47,654 bases of DNA from Sphingomonadaceae bacterium (GTDB lineage: Bacteria > Pseudomonadota > Alphaproteobacteria > Sphingomonadales > Sphingomonadaceae). Location of the stretch: contig CANGJI010000002.1 of assembly GCA_947454135.1 (NCBI GenBank), positions 1-47,654 on the forward strand. Reading direction: 5' to 3'. A program made the translations under genes and the position numbers. The stretch's first letter is position 1, and every line of letters starts with the position of its first letter. Positions 34,940 through 43,337 of this stretch are shown here, piece by piece. Under the pieces are notes generated by a model. The model had not been told where the DNA came from and searched no databases. It saw only the letters and a list, made by a program, of their open reading frames with translations.

Positions 34940-35575
34940 ATGCCACGCGCGCAGTCCGATATTGAAGCTGGTCAGGAGCGCCTTGTCGAACATGCCTGCG
35001 CGCTGATCGAGGAGCGCGGCGGACAGGCCCTCACGATGCAGGAAGTCGCGCTGCGGGCTGGCATCTCGCCGGCGCAGGTCTTGCGCTATTTCGAAAGCCG
35101 CGAGGCCCTGCTGGAAGCCGTGGCGGAATACTGGTTCCGCCCCAAGGTCGCGATCATGGAAGACGTGGTCGCCAGCGACCTGCCGCCCCGCCGCAAGATG
35201 TACGAGTTCTTCGCGCGCCGCTTCGTGATGATGCGCGATGCCTATCGCGCCGATCCCGTGGCGCACGAGATGTATGTCGAACTGGGCAACGAATACTTCG
35301 AGCAGGTGCGCAGCTATGTCGATCTGGCAGACCACTACCTCAGCATGATCATTGCCGAGGCGATGGGCGAAGGGTTCTTCCCCGGGCTCGATATCGACAT
35401 GGCGCTGAGCCTGATCAACCAGATGGTCTCACCCTATTGCAACATCGGGGTGATGGGCATCCTGATGGACCGCCTGACCGAAGAGAAGCTGGCCCGGATC
35501 ATCGACGCGGTTTTCGACGGGCTATCCGCACAGGACCGCGGCGCGATGGGCGTCAGCGGGCTGCGGGCGGCTTAA
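34940..35575 (+). CDS. TetR family transcriptional regulator
   Basis: The product has 211 residues with an N-terminal helix-turn-helix (ALTMQEVALRAGISPAQVLRYFESREALLEAV) and a ligand-binding helical domain without recognisable identity. It is divergent from the UshA-like gene (127 bp gap) and convergent with the nuclease gene, overlapping its stop by 4 bp. Its target could be the divergent gene or itself; no operator was identified. Confidence 0.9.
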   Translation: MPRAQSDIEAGQERLVEHACALIEERGGQALTMQEVALRAGISPAQVLRYFESREALLEAVAEYWFRPKVAIMEDVVASDLPPRRKMYEFFARRFVMMRDAYRADPVAHEMYVELGNEYFEQVRSYVDLADHYLSMIIAEAMGEGFFPGLDIDMALSLINQMVSPYCNIGVMGILMDRLTEEKLARIIDAVFDGLSAQDRGAMGVSGLRAA

Positions 35576-36042
35576 ACCGCGCACCAATCCCCGCGCCGGC
35601 CCTGCCAGTGCTCGGCCAGGCCCTCGCGTTCCAGCACGGCACCCAGACTGCGCCCACCGCGCATGACAACCCGCAGCGCACGCCCATAGCGGTCGGTCTC
35701 GCGCCCCTCGACCGCCAGCGTGAAAGGGCCTGCATTGAGCAGATCGGTCAGCCGCCGCGTTGCCGTCTCGGCGAGCTGCGCCTCGTAGGCGCAGGAGGGA
35801 TGGCCGAGTTCGGGCGCGTTGATATCGGCGATGCGGATCTTGAGGCCGCGATACCAGAACGTATCGCCATCGACGACGCACGTGACTCGCGCCGTTCCTT
35901 CGCACCGGGCAAACGTCGCCACTTCGCGATCAGGGGACGCTGCAACCGCCACATCGTATGCGAGCGGCAGCGGCAGAGCGAGGCAAAGACCTGCGATCGC
36001 GGCGATCAGGGGCAGGCGGCAGGGCGAGAGAGGCATGTTCAT
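35572..36042 (-). CDS. thermonuclease (SNase-like) family protein, exported
   Basis: The product has 156 residues with an N-terminal signal-like segment (LPLIAAIAGLCLALPLPLAYDVAVA) and an SNase fold: VVDGDTFWYRGLKIRIADINAPELG, with the calcium/active-site aspartates, and ETDRYGRALRVV. Four cysteines in the mature part may form disulphides. Likely a periplasmic or secreted nuclease. The ATG at 36042 is one of two close choices (also 36036). Its upstream region holds an inverted repeat at 36071-36100. Confidence 0.88.
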   Translation of the reverse strand: MNMPLSPCRLPLIAAIAGLCLALPLPLAYDVAVAASPDREVATFARCEGTARVTCVVDGDTFWYRGLKIRIADINAPELGHPSCAYEAQLAETATRRLTDLLNAGPFTLAVEGRETDRYGRALRVVMRGGRSLGAVLEREGLAEHWQGRRGDWCAV

Positions 36043-36070
36043 CCGGCCGGGATGACGAATTTACCCCCTT

Positions 36071-36100
36071 TGTTCTATTCGCAAAAAAGCTTATAGAACA
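36071..36100. promoter_or_regulatory. inverted-repeat operator candidate between the nuclease and small membrane protein genes
   Basis: TGTTCTAT (36071-36078) and ATAGAACA (36093-36100) form a perfect 8 bp inverted repeat separated by 14 bp of A-rich sequence, in an AT-rich island of an otherwise GC-rich region. It sits in a divergent promoter region and looks like a protein binding site. It does not match the alphaproteobacterial LexA direct repeat. Confidence 0.5.
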
Positions 36101-36167
36101 TTGCCTTAGTTTAAGCGCTAAGCGAATTTCAGTCCGCTTCGGACCGCTTTGGCCTTCCTTAACCGCG

Positions 36168-36560
36168 ATGCCCGCAGGTTTTCCGGCACCATCACCAACC
36201 GGACCTGCCAACCCCGTGTACCAATTGATTTTCCGCAACCGCTGGTACGCCCTGGCCTGGGCGCTGTTCATGGCGCTGAGCGCCGTGATGTTCACGACGA
36301 CAGGCGCGGGCGCCCGGTTCACGCAGGCAAAGCCCGAGGCGCACGCGAGCGAGGAAATACGGGAAAACACCTACCGCTCATGGGCCGAGGACGACAAGCG
36401 CCTGATCAGCGATGAGGGCGCCCACGATCCGTCCAGCCTCGAACAGGTTCCCGGCGACCTGCCGCAGGGCGAAGAGGCCGCAGGGCTGGATCGCCGCACG
36501 GCCCCCATCTTGCAGGACGAACAGGACGCGGAACTCGCCGATGACACGGCGAGCCGGTAG
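36168..36560 (+). CDS. hypothetical single-pass membrane protein
   Basis: The product has 130 residues. After a Pro-rich start there is a basic NRWY followed by one membrane segment (ALAWALFMALSAVMFTTTG), then an acidic, likely disordered cytoplasmic or periplasmic tail rich in Glu, Asp and Pro. No family was recognised. The ATG at 36168 is preferred to further upstream starts because the frame before it crosses the intergenic operator; no good ribosome site is seen. It ends 1 bp before the hydroxyacyl-CoA dehydrogenase stop on the other strand. Confidence 0.65.
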   Translation: MPAGFPAPSPTGPANPVYQLIFRNRWYALAWALFMALSAVMFTTTGAGARFTQAKPEAHASEEIRENTYRSWAEDDKRLISDEGAHDPSSLEQVPGDLPQGEEAAGLDRRTAPILQDEQDAELADDTASR

Positions 36561-36561
36561 C

Positions 36562-37431
36562 TCAGCGCGTGGGTACGGGAACCTCGCCGCTGTAATCGTA
36601 GAAGCCGCGGCCCGACTTGCGACCGAGCCAGCCTGCCTCGACATACTTCTGCAGCAGCGGCGCGGGGCGGTACTTGGGGTCGCCGGTCGAGGCGAGGTAG
36701 ATCTTCATGATCTCGAGCAGGGTATCGAGACCGATGAAATCCGCCAGTTCGAGCGGCCCCATCGGGTGGTTGAGGCCGAGCTTCACGCCCTTGTCGATAT
36801 CCTGGATCGAGCCGGTGCCCGAACCGAGGACGAAAGCCGCCTCGTTGATGAAGGGCACGAAGATGCGGTTGACGATGAAGCCGGGCTCATCCTGCGAAAG
36901 CACGATTTCCTTGCCGATATCGCTGACGAAACCGCGCACGGCCTCGATCGTGGCAACCGAGGTGGCTAGGCCGGGAATCACTTCGACGAGCTTCATCAGC
37001 GGCACGGGATTGAAGAAGTGGATGCCGATGAAGCGCTGCGGATCGGGCGAGGAGACCGCCATGCGGGTGATCGGGATGGACGAGGTGTTGGTCGCCATGA
37101 TCGCGTTTGCGCCGAGGTACTTGCCTGCCGCCTCGAAGATCTTGTGCTTGATGTCTTCGCGCTCGGTCGCCGCCTCGATCACTAGATCGGCCTCGCCAAG
37201 GCGGGCATAGTCACCAACGGCGGTGATGCGCGAGACCGTGGCGAGCGCGTCTTCCGCCGGGATCTTGCCGCGCTCGGCGAGCTTCATCAGGCCCTTTTCG
37301 ATCTTGCTGCGCGCAGCCTCGGCCAGCGCGAGCGAGATATCGGAAAGCAGCACTGTTTTGCCTGAAGCGGCCGCGACCTGGGCGATGCCCGAACCCATCT
37401 GCCCGGCACCGATGACTGCGATTGTCTGCAT
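36562..37431 (-). CDS. hbd: 3-hydroxybutyryl-CoA dehydrogenase (3-hydroxyacyl-CoA dehydrogenase family)
   Basis: This enzyme oxidises or reduces 3-hydroxybutyryl-CoA / acetoacetyl-CoA with NAD(P). The 289 residues have the Rossmann motif IGAGQMGSGIAQVAA, EAATEREDIK, TNTSSIPIT, the catalytic HFFNPVPLMKLVEVI and GFIVNRIFVPFINEA, and a C-terminal HPMGPLELADFIGLD. Single-domain length separates it from FadB. A PaaH or FadB2 naming is equally possible. It sits downstream of the adenosyltransferase gene on the same strand (97 bp gap). Confidence 0.94.
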   Translation of the reverse strand: MQTIAVIGAGQMGSGIAQVAAASGKTVLLSDISLALAEAARSKIEKGLMKLAERGKIPAEDALATVSRITAVGDYARLGEADLVIEAATEREDIKHKIFEAAGKYLGANAIMATNTSSIPITRMAVSSPDPQRFIGIHFFNPVPLMKLVEVIPGLATSVATIEAVRGFVSDIGKEIVLSQDEPGFIVNRIFVPFINEAAFVLGSGTGSIQDIDKGVKLGLNHPMGPLELADFIGLDTLLEIMKIYLASTGDPKYRPAPLLQKYVEAGWLGRKSGRGFYDYSGEVPVPTR

Positions 37432-37528
37432 GACTTGAACCCCGCCTGATGTTGCGTTTGCGCGCGCCGTAGTGGGGATCGGCTCCGGTGGGAAGCCGCA
37501 GAATTGGGAGGGCAGACCCGAATGAAAG

Positions 37529-38104
37529 CTAGCGCGAGGCGCCCGGCACCCATAGCGGATCGTTGCCGGCGTTGATCACGCGGGCGAGCACGAAGAAATA
37601 GTCCGACAGGCGGTTGAGGTAGGCAAGCGCAGCCGGGTTTACCGGCTCGCTGGCTGCCAGCGCGGTGGCGGCGCGTTCGGCGCGGCGCGTGATCGCGCGG
37701 GCGAGATGGACGCGCGCGGCGCCTTCGCTGCCGCCGGGCAGGATGAAGCTGGTCAGCGGCGGAAGCGCGGCATTCAGCGCATCGATCTCCGTCTCGAGCC
37801 GCTCGGGCTGGGCGGGCACGACGCGCAGGACCATCTCGGACGGCGTGAAATCGCTGCCACCCACATCGCCAAGCGGCGTCGCAAGATCGGCGCCGAGGTC
37901 GAACAGGTCGTTCTGGATGCGGCGCAAGGCAGCAGACCGTTCGGCTTCCAGCGCGAGGGCGGCAAAGCCGACCATGCTGTTGAGTTCGTCAACCTCGCCG
38001 ATCACGTCGAGGCGAAGATCGTGCTTGGCGCGGCGCGAACCATCGACGAGGCCCGTGGTGCCGTCGTCGCCGGTGCGCGTGTAGATCTTGTTGAGCTTGA
38101 CCAC
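37529..38104 (-). CDS. cob(I)yrinic acid a,c-diamide adenosyltransferase, PduO type
   Basis: The product has 191 residues and begins with the PduO-type signature KIYTRTGDDGTTGLVDGSR, followed by GEVDELNSMVG, the RIQNDLFDLGADLATP segment and the C-terminal RRAERA, LNRLSDYFFVLAR. It transfers the adenosyl group from ATP to cob(I)alamin to make coenzyme B12. The start is a GTG at 38102-38104. No B12 riboswitch or B12-dependent enzyme is adjacent. The HIG1-like gene lies 12 bp upstream. Confidence 0.95.
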   Translation of the reverse strand: MVKLNKIYTRTGDDGTTGLVDGSRRAKHDLRLDVIGEVDELNSMVGFAALALEAERSAALRRIQNDLFDLGADLATPLGDVGGSDFTPSEMVLRVVPAQPERLETEIDALNAALPPLTSFILPGGSEGAARVHLARAITRRAERAATALAASEPVNPAALAYLNRLSDYFFVLARVINAGNDPLWVPGASR

Positions 38105-38116
38105 AGGTGGATACTG

Positions 38117-38353
38117 TCAGCGGCCGCCGTGGGTGAGCAGCAGCAGCACCGCAACGACAGCGACCGCGAGGCCCTGATACTTGATGCGGTTGAACATCAT
38201 CTTGTTCTGCAGCAGCTGCATTTCGGTGGCGCGGGTGCCATCGCCATCAAGCTCCGCTTTCGTGCTTTTCAGGAAAGCGCCGATGCCGCGCAGCAGCGAC
38301 CAGACTGTCAGCCCCATCAGGATGAGGATCACGGGGACAAGGAGCATTATCAT
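38117..38353 (-). CDS. small two-segment membrane protein, HIG1-like
   Basis: The product has 78 residues with two hydrophobic segments (MLLVPVILILMGLTVWSLL and YQGLAVAVVAVLLLLTH) joined by a polar loop containing LLQNKMMFNRIKYQG, the pattern of HIG1-domain proteins, which associate with cytochrome oxidase in mitochondria and some alphaproteobacteria. The family match is by eye only. It starts in an ATGA overlap with the gluQ stop and ends 12 bp before the adenosyltransferase gene, so all three probably form one operon. Confidence 0.8.
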   Translation of the reverse strand: MIMLLVPVILILMGLTVWSLLRGIGAFLKSTKAELDGDGTRATEMQLLQNKMMFNRIKYQGLAVAVVAVLLLLTHGGR

Positions 38354-39234
38354 GGTGCTAGGTCTAGGCCTTCGTGCAGCGAAATACCACTGTCAAAGCG
38401 GGTAGATCGCAAAGCGGCGGCAAGTGCGAGGCCATCCTCTCCCGCGCGGCGGCGATCGGCAAGCGAAGGCGCATCGCGCCGCTTGGCGAGCTTGCGCCCG
38501 TCCGGCCCGGTCAGCAGCGGGTGATGGTGCCAGCGCGGCTCGGGCAGGCCGAGCAGAACCTGCAGCAGGCGGTGGATATGCGTGGCAGCAAACAGATCGG
38601 CGCCGCGCGTGACCACGGTGACGCCGTCTTCCGCATCATCGAGCGTGGCCGCAAGGTGATAGCTGGCAGGCGCATCACGCCGCCAGATCACGACATCGCC
38701 GAGCATGGCAGGCCTCGCGCTTTGCGGCCCGCGCAGTTCGTCGAACCACGTCAGCGGGCCGGCCAGTTCAGCGGCCTGCTCCACATCGAGCCGCCAGACC
38801 GGATCCGGACAGCCAAGCGGCGGATTGCGCAGGCAGGTGCCGGGATAGATCGGTCCATCCGGCCCCTGCAGCGTGGCGGCGGCCGCAACCTCCGCGCGGG
38901 TGCAGCGGCAGGGATAGAGCAGCCCCATCGCGCGCAGGTTCTGCGCCGCCTCGCGGTATTGTCCGATACGGGTCGACTGGGCGGGCACTTCCTCGAAGGA
39001 AAGGCCAAGCCACGCGAGATCGGCGCGGAATTCGTCGGCAAGCTCCGGCCGGCTGCGCGCGCCGTCGATATCCTCGATGCGCAGCAGGAAACGCCCGCCA
39101 TCGCGCGCCGCGCGGTCATGCGCGACAATCGCCGCATAGGCATGGCCAAGATGCAGCGAGCCATTGGGGCTGGGCGCAAAGCGGGTAACGGCGGGGCGGG
39201 TAACGGTGGGGCTGGTAACGGTTTGGCCGGTCAT
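38350..39234 (-). CDS. gluQ: glutamyl-queuosine tRNA(Asp) synthetase
   Basis: GluQ is a truncated GluRS-like enzyme that attaches glutamate to queuosine-34 of tRNA-Asp. The 294 residues show the HIGH-type TRFAPSPNGSLHLGHAYAA, the zinc-binding CRCTRAEV region, and GRKLAKRRDAPS in place of KMSKS; the anticodon-binding domain is absent. The N-terminus (about residues 5-19) is a threefold TVT repeat, encoded by three 15 bp units. The stop overlaps the HIG1-like start. Confidence 0.94.
   Translation of the reverse strand: MTGQTVTSPTVTRPAVTRFAPSPNGSLHLGHAYAAIVAHDRAARDGGRFLLRIEDIDGARSRPELADEFRADLAWLGLSFEEVPAQSTRIGQYREAAQNLRAMGLLYPCRCTRAEVAAAATLQGPDGPIYPGTCLRNPPLGCPDPVWRLDVEQAAELAGPLTWFDELRGPQSARPAMLGDVVIWRRDAPASYHLAATLDDAEDGVTVVTRGADLFAATHIHRLLQVLLGLPEPRWHHHPLLTGPDGRKLAKRRDAPSLADRRRAGEDGLALAAALRSTRFDSGISLHEGLDLAP
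39183..39227 (-). repeat. three 15 bp tandem units at the gluQ 5' end
   Basis: GGTAACGG recurs at 39184, 39199 and 39214, exactly 15 bp apart, encoding TVTSP, TVTRP and AVTRF before the conserved synthetase core. Such in-frame repeats can change copy number without breaking the gene. Confidence 0.6.
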
Positions 39235-39267
39235 GGCGGCGGACCATAGCCACCTCGCCCGAAAACA

Positions 39268-39298
39268 AAAACGGCTGCCTCAAAGTGCAAGGCAGCCG
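39268..39298 (-). terminator. intrinsic terminator after the 27-codon gene
   Basis: A perfect 9 bp stem, CGGCTGCCT (39272-39280) / AGGCAGCCG (39290-39298), with a 9-base loop is followed on the minus strand by TTTTTGTTTTC. It lies about 65 bp past the stop of the small gene at 39362-39445 and 34 bp before gluQ, so it separates the two. Confidence 0.88.
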
Positions 39299-39361
39299 CT
39301 TTAGTCTGGAAGACCCGCTTGGTTCAGCCCGCGGGAAGGGGGCCATTTCATCGGAGCCCGC

Positions 39362-39445
39362 TCAGACGAGCGTGGCACCGAAGAACATGCTGCTGAGGCC
39401 AGCAGCCAGAACCAGCGAGACGATCGCCGAAGTGTAGTTACGCAT
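39362..39445 (-). CDS. 27-residue small membrane peptide
   Basis: The ATG at 39443-39445 is preceded by a near-perfect AGGAGG 5 nt upstream, and the frame runs 27 codons to a TGA. The peptide starts MRNYTS, has a hydrophobic stretch (AIVSLVLAAGLSSMFFGA) long enough for one membrane span or a signal anchor, and ends TLV. It has its own terminator and a long upstream region with a motif shared with the rpmH gap. No known family was recognised. The strong ribosome site and isolated unit make it likely to be real. Confidence 0.7.
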   Translation of the reverse strand: MRNYTSAIVSLVLAAGLSSMFFGATLV

Positions 39446-39791
39446 AGTGTCCTCCTGTTTTGGGCGCTTTCAGGGGACCTCTCCCGTTCGCAAGCTGCCG
39501 GCAGGGTGGTGGATTGCACGGAAGCGTTTGGAACGAGGGCGCAGATAGGCCTTCCCTCTCGTGCTGCAAGTGCGAACAGAGCAACTATAGTTGCATTCTA
39601 TGCAATCAGTACCGTTTCAATACTTTTCTACTGAAATATCAGAATTTTTTTGGGATCATGCCCTTTGGTGAAGCATGAATATTTCAACATCAAAACATTT
39701 TCTAAACCAGATGCACGCTGCGCAATCGTGAGTGATGGCCTTTTTTCCCACCTCGCTGGACAGAAAACGCGCGCGCCATTATCGGCTTGCC
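39446..39791. other. intergenic region between the small peptide gene and guaA
   Basis: About 350 bp without a supported gene. It holds the leader of the small peptide gene (minus strand), motif copy A at 39566-39605, and an AT-rich stretch (39600-39720) that must contain the guaA promoter. CTGA-AATA-TCAG forms a short palindrome near 39630. No riboswitch was recognised. Confidence 0.5.
39566..39605 (-). promoter_or_regulatory. 40 bp shared intergenic motif, copy A
   Basis: This segment matches 23151-23190 at 31 of 40 positions without gaps. It contains the perfect palindrome GCAACTATAGTTGC (39581-39594) and TTGCA-TTCTA-TGCAA (39591-39605). It lies about 120 bp upstream of the 27-codon gene on the minus strand and about 190 bp upstream of guaA on the plus strand, so the regulated gene is uncertain. 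Confidence 0.5.
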
Positions 39792-41396
<1,605 letters not shown>

Positions 41397-41510
41397 TCGC
41401 CTGATCGCCCTGCCCCGGGAATCGGTGGCAGGACCAGCTTTACGCTTGAGGAAATCGGCCCGTTTCCGGCGCGGGTCCGCGAGGAAAGCAGGGCTGCGCT
41501 TGAACCCTGA

Positions 41511-42173
41511 TCAGGCCGCGAGCGGATGCACCAGCCGGGGCTTCCAGCGGCGGGGGTAGTGGACCGGGTTGGACTCGCGATCCGAAGCGATCGTGGCAAC
41601 CTCGTCGATACCCATGAAGCGCAGCTGGGTATCGATGCAGTGAACCTGATGGGCGTTGATCGCCTCGCTGTTCCAGGGCTTAGTCTGCGCCGCGAGTACG
41701 ATTGCCTTCTTGCCCGTCAGCAGGCCGCGCGGTCCCTCGGCAGTATAGCGGAAGGTCCGGTCGGCACGGATCACGTGGCTGAACCACGCCTGCAGTTCCG
41801 GATTGAGCCCCATGGCATAGAGCGGTGCGCCAAAGCCCCTGCTGGTCCGGGCGCGGCGATGCCATTCGGCGAGCGCCGGGGTCACCGGGTGGTGCCCGAT
41901 CGGCGCACCGATCACCACCAGATCGGCCGCCTCCAGCTCTTCGACCAGCCGGTCCGAGCGCGCACGCATCGCGCAAGGCTGGCCAGCGCCTGCACCTGCG
42001 GCAGAAGAGGAGGCCATCCGGTTCGGCTCAACCGGCTCGAGCCCCCCGAGATCGCGATAGGTCACGTCGAGGTCGGGCACGTGCTCGGCCACCAGACCCA
42101 GCACGCCCGCAAGCTGCTCATGAATCCACGCCTTGTCGGGTGTGATGGCGGGAATGAGAACAAGGACATTCAT
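41511..42173 (-). CDS. flavodoxin-fold NADH-dependent oxidoreductase (azoreductase-like)
   Basis: The product has 220 residues with a flavodoxin-like N-terminus (MNVLVLIPAIT), ADLVVIGAPIGHHPVTPALAEW in the flavin-binding region, and TFRYTAEGPRGLLTGKKAIVLAA, which resembles AzoR-type FMN-dependent NADH azoreductases and quinone reductases. The first loop lacks the usual Ser-rich FMN-phosphate motif, so cofactor binding may differ. A 170 bp gap to the TauD-family gene upstream holds the repeat CCGATT-N5-AATCGG (42260-42276). Substrate unknown. Confidence 0.85.
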   Translation of the reverse strand: MNVLVLIPAITPDKAWIHEQLAGVLGLVAEHVPDLDVTYRDLGGLEPVEPNRMASSSAAGAGAGQPCAMRARSDRLVEELEAADLVVIGAPIGHHPVTPALAEWHRRARTSRGFGAPLYAMGLNPELQAWFSHVIRADRTFRYTAEGPRGLLTGKKAIVLAAQTKPWNSEAINAHQVHCIDTQLRFMGIDEVATIASDRESNPVHYPRRWKPRLVHPLAA

Positions 42174-42259
42174 GACGTGCTGCTCTTCCAGTGCCTTGCA
42201 GAAAGTGATTAAGTGTTGAAACCGAGGCTTCTCTGCTGATTACCGCAGCAGAACCGGAC

Positions 42260-42276
42260 CGATTCGACCAATCGGA
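42260..42276. promoter_or_regulatory. short inverted repeat upstream of the azoreductase-like gene
   Basis: CCGATT and AATCGG flank CGACC, giving a 17 bp palindrome about 90 bp upstream of the azoreductase-like start. It is a possible operator; no specific regulator is indicated and chance occurrence is possible. Confidence 0.35.
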
Positions 42277-42343
42277 TTCATGCCGGTTTGATGACAAGTA
42301 CCTATCCGATGGTGCCGAATTGACATCAAAAGCCTGGCCGGTC

Positions 42344-43171
42344 TCAGCGCCGGGACTGGGCCATTTTCCACATCGGATTCTCGGGCCGGGGAAGCTCGCG
42401 GTAAAGCACCGAAGCGCTGTTCCAGATCACCAGATCGCCCGGCTGCCAGATGTGGCGGTATACGTAAGCGGGCTGGGTAGCCCAATTGCGCAGACCGGCA
42501 AGGAAGGCCTCGCTCTCCGTGAACTCCATGCCCGCGACCTGGATCGCGGTATCATCCACGAGCAGGCCGTGACGACCAGCGTAGAGCGGTTGGACGAGCG
42601 GCAGTTCGGCGCTCTGCCGGGCCATCCACTGGATGAGCGCTTCATGGCGCGGTTCGCGTTCATGGTAGAGCCGATCGTGCCAGAAACCATGCAACACGCG
42701 CAGCGCCCGCAGGTCACGCTGCTCGGTGGGTGTCAGACCATCCCAGGCAGATGCCGTGCAGGCAAATTCGGTGGGCGCGGCAATGCTGCCGTCGCCGGGA
42801 ATGGCCATGATCGAAACCCCGCCCGGTGCGCGCCCCATGACATGGTCGCTTTCCCAGACGCGGCTGTTCTGCAGGTATTCCGCCAGCGCGGAAACCTTGG
42901 GCTCGCCGACAATGAGGTAATCCTCCGGTGTCGGCGCGCGTGCGGGCGCCAGCAGACCATGGAGCATCGCGTCGAGCCGCTCAGCAAACGAACGCAGCGG
43001 CCGCTGCGGACAGAATGCCTGCCGGACGACAATTACCTCCATGTCCTCAAGCTTTGTCAGCAACCAATCCCGGTCCCCGATCAACAGATCGGCCAGACCG
43101 CCACGATCCAGGGTCATGACAGCCTCGCCAAGACCCTCGGTTGCGTTCTGCTCCATATCATCTACGGCCAT
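42344..43171 (-). CDS. TauD/TfdA family protein lacking the metal-binding histidines
   Basis: The product has 275 residues and aligns by eye along most of the TauD/TfdA dioxygenase fold: WESD (106-109) where WHxD is expected, PTEFACTASAWDGLTP, the VAGMEFTESEAFLAGL strand, RHIWQPGDLVIWN and SVLYRE where VLHR is expected. Known members bind Fe(II) through H-x-D...H and use 2-oxoglutarate; here the first His is E107 and the distal His is Y257, so canonical iron binding is unlikely. The ribosome site AGGAGGTGA is excellent. The C-terminus is short. An FNR box lies upstream. Confidence 0.82.
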   Translation of the reverse strand: MAVDDMEQNATEGLGEAVMTLDRGGLADLLIGDRDWLLTKLEDMEVIVVRQAFCPQRPLRSFAERLDAMLHGLLAPARAPTPEDYLIVGEPKVSALAEYLQNSRVWESDHVMGRAPGGVSIMAIPGDGSIAAPTEFACTASAWDGLTPTEQRDLRALRVLHGFWHDRLYHEREPRHEALIQWMARQSAELPLVQPLYAGRHGLLVDDTAIQVAGMEFTESEAFLAGLRNWATQPAYVYRHIWQPGDLVIWNSASVLYRELPRPENPMWKMAQSRR

Positions 43172-43216
43172 AGTTGGCTCACCTCCTAGCCAAGCAGATG
43201 GGATTTATTTACCACG

Positions 43217-43259
43217 ATTTAAAGAGTAAATATTTTATTATTATTTTGATCCAGATCAA
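43217..43259 (-). promoter_or_regulatory. FNR-type box and promoter of the TauD-family gene
   Basis: TTGATCCAGATCAA at 43246-43259 is a perfect TTGAT-N4-ATCAA box. On the minus strand TTAAAT at 43217-43222 can serve as -10, predicting a start near 43210 with the box centred about 42 bp upstream (class II FNR spacing). The surrounding 90 bp are strikingly AT-rich. The gene on the other side reads toward the box, so only the TauD-family gene can use it. Confidence 0.68.
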
Positions 43260-43337
43260 TGTTAACTTGAATAGAATTTGCAATTATGTTTGGGGACCGC
43301 CTGCAAAATGGCGCCCCATGCCATCCCGCCGGCGTTG

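Noticed and set aside
41409..41432. CCTGCC ... GGCAGG stem after guaA as a terminator
   Set aside because: Only 6 bp with a long loop and no T run; too weak to call.
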